A DNA stretch of 55,828 bases, taken from Ruminococcaceae bacterium UBA2719. GTDB taxonomy: Bacteria > Bacillota > Clostridia > Oscillospirales > Acutalibacteraceae. How positions within the stretch are numbered: the first letter of the stretch is position 1; each line of letters opens with the position of its first letter. The DNA is taken from the NCBI GenBank assembly GCA_002353935.1, contig DEKP01000007.1, positions 1-55,828 on the forward strand, given 5' to 3'. A model generated the notes under the pieces. That model was not told the origin of the DNA, searched no databases, and saw only the letters and a list, made by a program, of their open reading frames with translations. A program made the position numbers and the translations under genes. Positions 34,065-41,265 of the stretch are shown here, piece by piece.

Positions 34065-34190
34065 GAATTTTTGATAGCCTGTATTTTATTTACAATACAA
34101 ATAATAGAAATACTCCGTGCTAAAATCCTTAAACAAATACTGTTAAGATTATTTTGCAGGGAGCGAGATATGATAGTATACATATAAAAA

Positions 34191-34231
34191 CAGCACTCAA
34201 AGCAAATGCAAAGCTTTGAGTGCTGTAATTT
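34191..34231. terminator. Terminator at the 3' side of the DUF1015 gene
   Basis: CAGCACTCAAAGC pairs with GCTTTGAGTGCTG (13 bp) with a 9-base loop; AT-rich on both sides. Closes the minus-strand gene and probably marks chromosomal sequence again. Confidence 0.8.
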
Positions 34232-34251
34232 TATTTGTTATGTAATACCGG

Positions 34252-35442
34252 TCATTTGATTTTTCTTGCTTCTATATAGTAACGTTTGTCTTGGGCATGT
34301 CCCATAGAAAAAGTTTTTCTGGGAAGAGAGCCATCTGCTTTTATAGCGCTGAAAAGCTCGTTTTTCTGCATGGAGTCAAAAATGAATCCGAGGGTGTTGT
34401 CTTTTTCGCACAAAGTTTTTACAACATCTTCTCCATGAATATAATCTACGCAAACAGTTGGGTTTTCCTTTATATATTCGTCGATAAACGATTGAAGTGT
34501 GCCGACAGGCAAGGCGGAAAGAGCTTCTACCTCTAAAGATCCTTTAACTTTTGTTGAGATATAACTGAACTTTTGTTTTTTATCGGTGCCGAAAGCGGAG
34601 GTGTAATTGATAAATTTTTTCAGAAAATCTTCTTCATTAATGTTGAACAGTACTCTGTAAATAGGCTCAAATACAATAGAAGGATCGTGAATGTTGACAA
34701 TCTCTACAAGCGCATATTTTGACAGAGGATTTTTAGTTAGATTATAGCACTCTTTTGCTGTAGCGAGTGAATGGTTTCCGTCGCCTACCGCAAACATAAG
34801 CTTATCCTTTTGGCCTTCAATCAAATTGTCGAGGGCAGAGGTGATTTGATTTTGAGTCTCATTATCAATAAAATAGCCGTTTATATGTCCGCCTCCCTGC
34901 ATAAGATCAAAATTATATGCAGAGCTAAAGCTCTCCTTTTTTTCAGCCAGAGGTTCGATAACTGTTTTTTGTTCATCGTCAACAAGAAGCAATATATGCG
35001 GCAACTCAAGAGGTGCATCTTTTCTTATTTGAACGCGCGGCGGAATACGCTCGATAACCGTTTGTTCGGTTGCTCTGATTAAAGCATGGCTGCCGTTTTT
35101 GTAATCATACTCTTCAAGATCTATCATACCGATTACGCCTTTTCTGATACCGCAGGAAGTCTCTCTTTCTATATAGATCATTGAGTTTTCAAAAATATCA
35201 AATATATCGTTTGACAAATATTCTTTCATTTTATCGTTTACTTTTTTGATATTTTCGCTGTTGTCTGAGCTTAGATAAATTTCAGGAAGAATAATATTTA
35301 ACGAAGATGGAGCAGAACCTACAATTTTTTTGGTTTCTGTCCAGTAGCTCTCCTGAGAGGTGAACTGATCACAGGCGACGACCGCCCATTTATCAAAATT
35401 TTTTTTTGGCAGTAATATGTCTGCCGGAAAAAAATGCGGCAT
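34252..35442 (-). CDS. DUF1015-family protein
   Basis: A 396-residue soluble protein of the conserved DUF1015 family, which has no established function (some members are annotated as putative SerB-like kinases or HTH proteins without proof). Recognisable segments are WAVVACDQFTSQESYW near the N-terminus, ALIRATEQTVIERIPPR, LMFAVGDGNHSLATAKE and VEIVNIHDPSIVFEPIYR. GGAGG precedes the ATG. It stands alone. Confidence 0.85.
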   Translation of the reverse strand: MPHFFPADILLPKKNFDKWAVVACDQFTSQESYWTETKKIVGSAPSSLNIILPEIYLSSDNSENIKKVNDKMKEYLSNDIFDIFENSMIYIERETSCGIRKGVIGMIDLEEYDYKNGSHALIRATEQTVIERIPPRVQIRKDAPLELPHILLLVDDEQKTVIEPLAEKKESFSSAYNFDLMQGGGHINGYFIDNETQNQITSALDNLIEGQKDKLMFAVGDGNHSLATAKECYNLTKNPLSKYALVEIVNIHDPSIVFEPIYRVLFNINEEDFLKKFINYTSAFGTDKKQKFSYISTKVKGSLEVEALSALPVGTLQSFIDEYIKENPTVCVDYIHGEDVVKTLCEKDNTLGFIFDSMQKNELFSAIKADGSLPRKTFSMGHAQDKRYYIEARKIK

Positions 35443-35611
35443 ATGATACCTCCATAGTAGTTTAATACTTATAAAATAACATAATTTTTTATTTTTTACA
35501 ATACAAAAACGAAAGTTGAAAAAAGTTTTATTCTGTAGTAAAATAAAACAAAAGATATTGCGTTGTTTAATATGCGCATTTTACCACAATATAATTATTT
35601 AGGTGAAGTTA

Positions 35612-36316
35612 ATGAAGAAACTTATTATGTGCGATTTGGACTGTACGCTGCTGCCGATTGAACAAAGTAAATTTGACAAGCTTTTTTATCAGGATGTAGC
35701 AAAGATTTTTTCTTTTTATGAATATGACAGCGAAAAGATGCTTGATTGTGTAAAAAAAGGCTTTTATGCAATGTATTTTAACAACGGGGAAAAGACGAAT
35801 GAAGAAGCGTTTTTTGAAGCTTCGTTGCCCGGTTCGGGTATAACAAAAGAAGATATGCTAAAAGTTTTTGATGAATATTATGAAACGCACTATGAAAATA
35901 TAAGAGAAACCTCGAGATTTAACCCTTATGCTGAGAAAATTGTAAATTTGATAGAAGAGCACGCTGATAAAAAGGTGCTGGCAACTCAGGCTATGTTTCC
36001 CTTATATGCTGTAGATAAACGTATGCGCTGGACGGGGATCAGCGCTGACAGGTTCGATTTTGTTACTACATATGACCGATCGTCTTTTTGCAAACCCAGC
36101 GTTGGATATTATGAGGAGATACTTGACAGGTTTAATGTGTCGGCAAAAGACGCTCTGATGATCGGAAATGACGTGAAAGAGGATATCTTGCCGTGCTATT
36201 CTTTGGGTTTGGATACGTTTTTAGTAACCGATCAAATTATTACCCACAATTTGGATTACAGTCACTTAAAACAGGGAACTTATTCCGATTTGCTTGAATA
36301 TTTAAGAGGAGTATAA
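35612..36316 (+). CDS. HAD-family hydrolase
   Basis: Phosphatase-type haloacid dehalogenase of 234 residues. Motif I is MCDLDCTLLP with D8 and D10, motif II the threonine of LATQAMFP, motif III the lysine in FCKPSVGYYEEIL, and motif IV is MIGNDVKEDIL. A helical cap (about 18-95) suggests a small-molecule substrate, which is unknown. The ATG at 35612 follows AGGTGA. A GTG three codons upstream overlaps that site. Confidence 0.88.
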   Translation: MKKLIMCDLDCTLLPIEQSKFDKLFYQDVAKIFSFYEYDSEKMLDCVKKGFYAMYFNNGEKTNEEAFFEASLPGSGITKEDMLKVFDEYYETHYENIRETSRFNPYAEKIVNLIEEHADKKVLATQAMFPLYAVDKRMRWTGISADRFDFVTTYDRSSFCKPSVGYYEEILDRFNVSAKDALMIGNDVKEDILPCYSLGLDTFLVTDQIITHNLDYSHLKQGTYSDLLEYLRGV

Positions 36317-36399
36317 AAAGCGCCGTGTAATCGCTTTGATCAGTTGCATCATGCTTTTTGTCAGGTTGTTTTCTGATAGGAAAGGTTAAATTTGAGAAT

Positions 36400-36442
36400 A
36401 AAACCGCTGTGTGAATGAGGAGAATATTCACACAGCGGTTTT
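36400..36442. terminator. Bidirectional terminator
   Basis: A 17-base perfect stem from AAAACCGCTGTGTGAAT to its complement ending AGCGGTTTT, loop 9. It serves the HAD gene and the leftward remnant gene. Confidence 0.9.
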
Positions 36443-36486
36443 GTTATACGTTATATGGGATATTTATTATTTTTAAATTTTGCTTT

Positions 36487-36576
36487 TTAGCATAGTCGAG
36501 CGTCTTTGACTTTTTGGGTGCTTACATTGCAGTATTCGCGGTTTCCGATAAAGATAGCTGTTGTTTCTCTATCCAT
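36487..36576 (-). pseudogene. 29-codon remnant or small gene resembling the N-terminus of a SLOG/DUF1273-like protein
   Basis: A perfect AAGGAGG site precedes ATG at 36576. The peptide opens MDRETTAIFIGNREYC and then NVSTQKVKDARLC before TAA. The hydrophobic strand plus GNRE turn resembles the start of small Rossmann-like SLOG proteins, which run to well over 100 residues, so this is probably truncated. The sequence beyond the stop shows no continuation in other frames. It lies directly downstream of a structured RNA that ends in an intrinsic terminator. Confidence 0.5.
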
Positions 36577-36600
36577 TTTAAAATCCTCCTTAAAAATAAA

Positions 36601-36758
36601 AAGGTGCGTAGCAAAGCCACGCACCGAAAAATACAAGGCTTTATGTTGCTACACAAAAATCTTTAAATGCTTTCCCGCATATAAAGCAAAGCCTGTATTT
36701 TTACCGAAGTAAAAATATAAGCGAGAAGCATCAAAAATTTTAGATTTTCATGTAGCAA
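36601..36758 (-). ncRNA. Structured leader/attenuator RNA, class unknown
   Basis: Predicted RNA of about 155 bases starting at a promoter right beside its closing stem. The closing stem has TTGCTACA/TGTAGCAA (8 bp), a symmetric 2x2 loop, AAAATCT/AGATTTT (7 bp), then ATGCTT/AAGCAT. Inside is a 9-bp hairpin with a UUCG loop (36696-36717). A competing 15-bp pairing joins 36627-36642 with 36688-36702 and would destroy that hairpin. The 3' end is a GGTGCGT/ACGCACC terminator (36603-36625) with T5. Alternative structures before a terminator are the layout of a riboswitch or attenuator; a stand-alone RNA is also possible. Confidence 0.65.
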
Positions 36759-36762
36759 TTTA

Positions 36763-36791
36763 ATATTACCATACTAAAATATTAAATGCAA
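36763..36791 (-). promoter_or_regulatory. Promoter of the structured RNA
   Basis: Minus strand: TTGCAT (36786-36791), 17-base spacer, TAATAT (36763-36768). The expected start near 36756 coincides with the beginning of the closing stem. Confidence 0.6.
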
Positions 36792-36802
36792 TAAATTTGC
36801 AA

Positions 36803-36831
36803 TAAAAAAGCACGCAGCAGAGCTGCGTGCT
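36803..36831 (-). terminator. Terminator of the ABC exporter-LOG operon
   Basis: AGCACGCAGC pairs with GCTGCGTGCT (10 bp), loop 3, followed on the minus strand by T6. Confidence 0.9.
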
Positions 36832-36856
36832 GGCAAATCGGCATCTCAAAAAGCCT

Positions 36857-37432
36857 TTAAATATTTCTTAGTTTAGCAATATCTATATTGCGGTTTGCCG
36901 GGTGTTCGATATAATCTAATATTGCGTCTATGTTATCGCTTAAAAAATAAAGCTCCAAGTTTTCTTTTGACATAAAATTGTTTTCAGCGGCGTTGTTCAA
37001 AAAAGAAATCATATGCGAATAATAGTCATTTGTGTTTAAAATTGCAATCGGTTTGTTGTGGCGGTTTAGCTGTCTTAGAGTCAGTATCTCAAAGAACTCT
37101 TCAAAGGTGCCGATGCCTCCGGGTGTGACGATAAAGGCGTCACTTTTTTCTTCCATAATTTGTTTGCGCTCGCGCATGGTATCGGTAAAAATATACTCGT
37201 CACAATTTTTAAAAATCACGCCGTCGATATTGAAAAAAGACGGAGAGACGCCGATTATTTTTCCGTTTTCTTTTTTTACTCCGCGAGCTACAGCGCCCAT
37301 CATACCGTTGTTTCCTCCGCCGAAAACTAAGCAGTGTTTACGCTTTGCGATTTCTGAGCCTAAATGTTCGCCGTCTTTGATAAATGAAATATCAATTTCT
37401 TTCGAAGCTGCACCATATACGCAAATATTCAT
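36857..37432 (-). CDS. LOG-family protein (putative nucleotide 5'-monophosphate phosphoribohydrolase)
   Basis: A 191-residue Rossmann-like protein of the TIGR00730/LOG type. It has VYGAASKEID, the GGGNNGMMGAVARG glycine loop and MRERKQIMEEKSDAFIVTPGGIGTFEEFFE, the defining PGGxGTxxE motif. Members hydrolyse cytokinin riboside monophosphates or other nucleotides; the substrate here is unknown. ATG at 37432 follows AAGGAGG; the longer frame begins inside the upstream gene. It starts 10 bases after the ABC exporter gene. Confidence 0.9.
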   Translation of the reverse strand: MNICVYGAASKEIDISFIKDGEHLGSEIAKRKHCLVFGGGNNGMMGAVARGVKKENGKIIGVSPSFFNIDGVIFKNCDEYIFTDTMRERKQIMEEKSDAFIVTPGGIGTFEEFFEILTLRQLNRHNKPIAILNTNDYYSHMISFLNNAAENNFMSKENLELYFLSDNIDAILDYIEHPANRNIDIAKLRNI

Positions 37433-37442
37433 GATTTCCTCC

Positions 37443-39287
37443 TTATTGTTCAAACTGGCTGTTATATAAATCGGCGTAGAATCCGCCTTTTTTAATCAGT
37501 TCGTTATGTGTGCCCTGTGCTATAATATCGCCGTCTTTTAAGACGAGAATAAGGTCGGCGTTTTTGATTGTAGAAAGCCTGTGAGCTATGACGAAAGATG
37601 TTCGGTTAGATGAAAGCTCATCCATGGCGCGCTGAATAATACGTTCGGTGCGGGTATCTACCGATGAGGTAGCTTCATCTAAAATTAGAAGCGGTGAGTT
37701 TTCTATCATAGCGCGGGCGATTGTAAGCTGTTGCTTTTGTCCTGCCGAAAGCGAGGTCTTTTCGTCCAAAACGGTGTCGTAGCCTTTTGGTAGTGTACGA
37801 ATAAAGTGGTGGATACCTACCGCCTTGCATGCTTTTATAATTTCTTCATCAGTTACATCGGTTTTAGAGTACATAAGATTTTCTTTAACTGTACCCTTAA
37901 ACAGCCAAGTATCCTGAAGCACCATGCAGAATAGGTCGTGAACGTTTTCACGGGTTATCTCTGATACAGGTACATTATCTATATAGATGTTTCCGCTGTT
38001 GATTTCATAAAAGCGCATTAGCAGGTTTACTATGGTTGTTTTTCCGGCGCCTGTAGGGCCTACTATAGCTACCTTTTGTCCGCTCTTTATATCTGCTGAA
38101 AAGTCTTTTATTATAGTTTTACCTTCAATATATCCGAATTTAACGTGTTCAAATCTTACGTTGCCCTTAACGTTTTTGAGCGTTTTTGTTTTACCACTTT
38201 CGTTTTCGAGTTCTTCCTCTTCCAGATATTCGAATACGCGCTCGCTTGCTGCGGCAGTTGACTGCATACTGGAGAAAGACTGGGCTATCTGTGAAAGCGG
38301 GGTAGTGAACAGTCGGACATAAAGCGTGAATGAAATAATAACGCCAAAGGTTATTTGTCCATTCATTGTCAAAACAGCGCCTACAATGCAGACGGCAACA
38401 TAGCCGAGGTTTCCGATGAAGTTCATCAGCGGAAACATTGTTATTGACAAAGCGGTACTTTTAAATACGCTGTCGCGCAAGTGACGGTTAATGCGTTTAA
38501 ATTCTGTTTCAGCGCCTTTTTCGCCGTTATAGGCTTTGATGATATTATGACCTGAAAAAATCTCTTCAACATGACCGTTCATAGCCCCCAGGTGCCGTTG
38601 CTGACGCGAAAAATGTTTTTGAGAGTTTTTCATGATTAAGTTCATAAGAATAAATCCGATGATTGATGCTCCTACAGCTACAAACGCTAAGATATAGTTT
38701 GTTATGAACATCATCAGCAAAGAACCAAAAAGCATTGTGATTGAGGTTACAAGGGTGCCTATGCTTTGATTCAGCGTTTGACCGATTGTATCGATATCGT
38801 TTGTTATTCGAGAGAGTATATCGCCGATGCTTGTTGAGTCAAAATATTTAAGAGGCATACGATTGGTTTTTTGAGTTATATCTGTTCTCAGCCTTTTGGA
38901 TATGACTTGTGTAACAGTAGCCATGATGAACTGTTGTAAAAACGACAAAAGCCAGCTTAACAGGTACAATACAGCTAAAAATATACCGATTTTTAGCACT
39001 TTTTCTGTGTCGATATGCGTCATAAGTCCTGCCGTTATCAGGTCGGTTATTTCACTGATTTTATTAGGACCGATCAAGGCTAAAATCGATCCAAGAGAAG
39101 CAAAAATTATTGCAGTAATAATAAGCGGCATTTGACGCTTTGCGTAGCGTATGAGTTTTCCCCAAGTGCTTTTGAAGTCTTTCGGCTTTTCGCCTGCGCC
39201 TATCGGTCTGTGCCCCGGACCTCTTTTTGTTTCAAATTTAACCTTTGTGCCTTCGCCAATTAAAGCAGATTTCTTTTTCTCAATCAT
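37443..39287 (-). CDS. ABC exporter subunit with consensus catalytic site
   Basis: A half-transporter of 614 residues. After a basic N-terminus with RGPGHRPIG come six membrane helices (about 50-320), then the ATPase domain: Walker A GPTGAGKTT, the QDTWLF Q-loop, signature LSAGQKQQ, Walker B LLILDEATSSVDTRT with the catalytic Glu, and an AHRLST H-loop. It overlaps the preceding subunit by 8 bases. With that partner it forms a heterodimeric exporter of the MdlAB/BmrCD type. The cargo is unknown. GAGGAGG precedes the ATG at 39287. Confidence 0.93.
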   Translation of the reverse strand: MIEKKKSALIGEGTKVKFETKRGPGHRPIGAGEKPKDFKSTWGKLIRYAKRQMPLIITAIIFASLGSILALIGPNKISEITDLITAGLMTHIDTEKVLKIGIFLAVLYLLSWLLSFLQQFIMATVTQVISKRLRTDITQKTNRMPLKYFDSTSIGDILSRITNDIDTIGQTLNQSIGTLVTSITMLFGSLLMMFITNYILAFVAVGASIIGFILMNLIMKNSQKHFSRQQRHLGAMNGHVEEIFSGHNIIKAYNGEKGAETEFKRINRHLRDSVFKSTALSITMFPLMNFIGNLGYVAVCIVGAVLTMNGQITFGVIISFTLYVRLFTTPLSQIAQSFSSMQSTAAASERVFEYLEEEELENESGKTKTLKNVKGNVRFEHVKFGYIEGKTIIKDFSADIKSGQKVAIVGPTGAGKTTIVNLLMRFYEINSGNIYIDNVPVSEITRENVHDLFCMVLQDTWLFKGTVKENLMYSKTDVTDEEIIKACKAVGIHHFIRTLPKGYDTVLDEKTSLSAGQKQQLTIARAMIENSPLLILDEATSSVDTRTERIIQRAMDELSSNRTSFVIAHRLSTIKNADLILVLKDGDIIAQGTHNELIKKGGFYADLYNSQFEQ

Positions 39288-41040
39288 TTTGTAATTCCTC
39301 CTCACTTAGCTGTGACAGAGCAATTTCATGATACACATCACAGGTTTTCAAAAGCTCTTTGTGCTTGCCTTGTGCAACGACTTTTCCGTCATCGAGAACA
39401 ATAATTTTATCGGCGTCTTTAATTGTGCCGATACGCTGAGCAACAATAATATTGGTAACGCCGGCGGTGTCTTTTTTTAGCGCGGTGCGAAGCGCATGGT
39501 CGGTTTTGTAATCGAGAGCAGAGAAAGAATCGTCGAAGATCAGTATTTCAGGCTTTCGGCAAATAGCGCGTGCAACAGATAAGCGCTGTTTTTGACCTCC
39601 CGAAAGATTTGTACCTCCCTGTGAGATATCCGAATCATACTGTTCGCTCATGTTTTCAACAAAATCAGTTGCCTGAGCGATTTTTACAGCGCGTTTTACA
39701 TCGCCTTCTGTGTAATCATTTTTTCCGTTTTCGCCAAAAGCGACGTTTGTGTTTACTGTGCCTGAGAACATAACGGCTTTTTGTGATACATATCCTATTT
39801 TATTGTGCAAACAGGAGAGCTTGTAATTTTTTACGTTTATACCGTCTACGAGTACTTCGCCTTCGGTACAGTCAAAAAATCTTGGGATTAAGTTAATAAG
39901 CGTGCTTTTACCGCATCCGGTTGATCCTATAATGGCAACGGTTTCGCCTTTGCGGGCAGAAAAAGAGATGTTTTCCAATATGTTTTCGGCTGCATCCTGA
40001 TATTTGAACGAAACGTTTTTAAATTCTATTTCACCTTCTATTTCGGTTTTGCCGTCAAAGCTGCCGTCGGTTATGGAAATCTCGGTGTTTGTTACCTCGT
40101 TGATTCGTTTTGCAGAGACAATTGCACGCGGAGCCATAATGAATATCATATTAAGCATCATAAACGACATGATCACCTGGATGGCATATGCTGAAAATAC
40201 CACCATATCCGAGAATAAGGCTATTCTTTCTGTTAGCTGAGCCTGTTCTATTATGAACGCGCCTATAATATATACTACGAGTGCAAGACCATTCATGGAA
40301 AGCGTCATGGAGGGCATCATAACAGACATCATTCTGTGTGCTTTTAAGTTATTTTGAGTAATTTCATCGTTTGCTTTTTCAAACTTGTTTTCCTGATATT
40401 CTTCGGCGTTATATGCTCTTATGACTCTAAGACCCGTAAGATTTTCTCTTGTAAGACGGTTGATGTTATCTGTTAGCGACTGAATACGCTTGAATTTCGG
40501 CAAAGCGAAAACATAGCAAAAGATGAGCACAATACAAACAAGTCCCACGGCAACGGCGGTAGACATAACCCACTGCGACGCCTTGCCCGCTATCTTTGTT
40601 ATGGACCATACCGCCATAATAGGAGCTTTTAATAAAGCGTGCATACCGAAAACTATAAAATTTTGTATCTGAGTAATATCATTCGTAGAACGGGTAATAA
40701 GGCTGGCGGTTGAAAATTTGTTGATCTCGTTCATTGAAAAATTTTCAACTTTTTTATATAGTTTTTCTCTTATGTTAAACGAGTAATCAGATGCGACTCT
40801 TGCTGACAGAACAACTACCGAAACAGATATAATAAGGGAGAAAAGAGCGCATAAAAGCATCTTGGTTCCTGCGAGCAGAATCTCGCTCATTTGTGAACCT
40901 TCGGTTTCTATCAAAATAGTTATATCAGACATATAATCGGGCAGCTTCAACTCAAGAAAAACAGAAAAGGCAGTCAGTATAACGGTAATAAAAACAAACA
41001 GCCAATTCTTTTTTGTAAAATTTCTTAAAATATTTCTCAT
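39280..41040 (-). CDS. ABC exporter subunit with degenerate catalytic site
   Basis: A 586-residue half-transporter: six membrane helices (about 15-300) and an ATPase domain with Walker A GSTGCGKST, signature LSGGQKQR and Walker B ILIFDDSFSALDYKT. An Asp stands in place of the catalytic Glu, and the H-loop position reads AQRIGT without histidine. This is the usual asymmetry of heterodimeric exporters, so the site formed with this Walker B should be impaired. The start is at 41040 with AGAGG; the longer frame continues far upstream without support. First gene of the operon. Confidence 0.93.
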   Translation of the reverse strand: MRNILRNFTKKNWLFVFITVILTAFSVFLELKLPDYMSDITILIETEGSQMSEILLAGTKMLLCALFSLIISVSVVVLSARVASDYSFNIREKLYKKVENFSMNEINKFSTASLITRSTNDITQIQNFIVFGMHALLKAPIMAVWSITKIAGKASQWVMSTAVAVGLVCIVLIFCYVFALPKFKRIQSLTDNINRLTRENLTGLRVIRAYNAEEYQENKFEKANDEITQNNLKAHRMMSVMMPSMTLSMNGLALVVYIIGAFIIEQAQLTERIALFSDMVVFSAYAIQVIMSFMMLNMIFIMAPRAIVSAKRINEVTNTEISITDGSFDGKTEIEGEIEFKNVSFKYQDAAENILENISFSARKGETVAIIGSTGCGKSTLINLIPRFFDCTEGEVLVDGINVKNYKLSCLHNKIGYVSQKAVMFSGTVNTNVAFGENGKNDYTEGDVKRAVKIAQATDFVENMSEQYDSDISQGGTNLSGGQKQRLSVARAICRKPEILIFDDSFSALDYKTDHALRTALKKDTAGVTNIIVAQRIGTIKDADKIIVLDDGKVVAQGKHKELLKTCDVYHEIALSQLSEEELQND

Positions 41041-41074
41041 ATAAGGCCTCTGTAAATTATAATAATTTTCATAG

Positions 41075-41103
41075 ATAATAACACAAAACATCATACATTT
41101 CAA
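41075..41103 (-). promoter_or_regulatory. ABC exporter-LOG operon promoter
   Basis: Minus strand: TTGAAA (41098-41103), 17-base spacer, TATTAT (41075-41080). Confidence 0.6.
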
Positions 41104-41179
41104 TGTTATCAAAGACAAAAAATGTACAAACTTTATTAATATTTTCAAATTCAAACCCTTAATAAACCTATTTTTTATC

Positions 41180-41235
41180 AAAGAGGGCGAAAAGCGCCTC
41201 TTTTTGTTGACTTTCATTTTTATTTGTTGTAGTAT
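41180..41235 (+). promoter_or_regulatory. hppA promoter preceded by a terminator-like hairpin
   Basis: AAAGAGG/CCTCTTT hairpin with T5 (41180-41205), then TTGACT (41207-41212), 17-base spacer, TAGTAT (41230-41235). The hairpin would insulate hppA from any rightward transcription. Confidence 0.6.
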
Positions 41236-41265
41236 TTTTATTACTAAAGGAGGATGAACAATACT

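Larger units (their letters stand above)
32740..34163. mobile_element. Cargo-only satellite of the integrative element
   Basis: A left end (32739-32829), the tnpV-type hairpin (32903-32933), a cargo pair (33092-33831) and a right end (33910-34064), in the same order as in the large element but without regulator, integrase, ATPase, oriT or relaxase. It would depend on recombinase supplied in trans. The right limit is estimated from the interval between 8-mers and the next element in the first copy. Confidence 0.62.

Noticed and set aside
25202..34190. Classical direct-repeat att cores flanking the element
   Set aside because: No repeat longer than chance was found between the left chromosomal flank and the right flank. 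Only CAAATAAT recurs, at a fixed distance after both right ends, and it is absent from the left flank.
36506..36712. A 68-codon plus-strand frame
   Set aside because: It runs antisense through the remnant gene, the terminator and the structured RNA and has no ribosome binding site.
36601..36758. Assignment of the structured RNA to 6S RNA, SRP RNA or a known riboswitch
   Set aside because: None of the conserved sequences of those classes was recognised; the class is left open.
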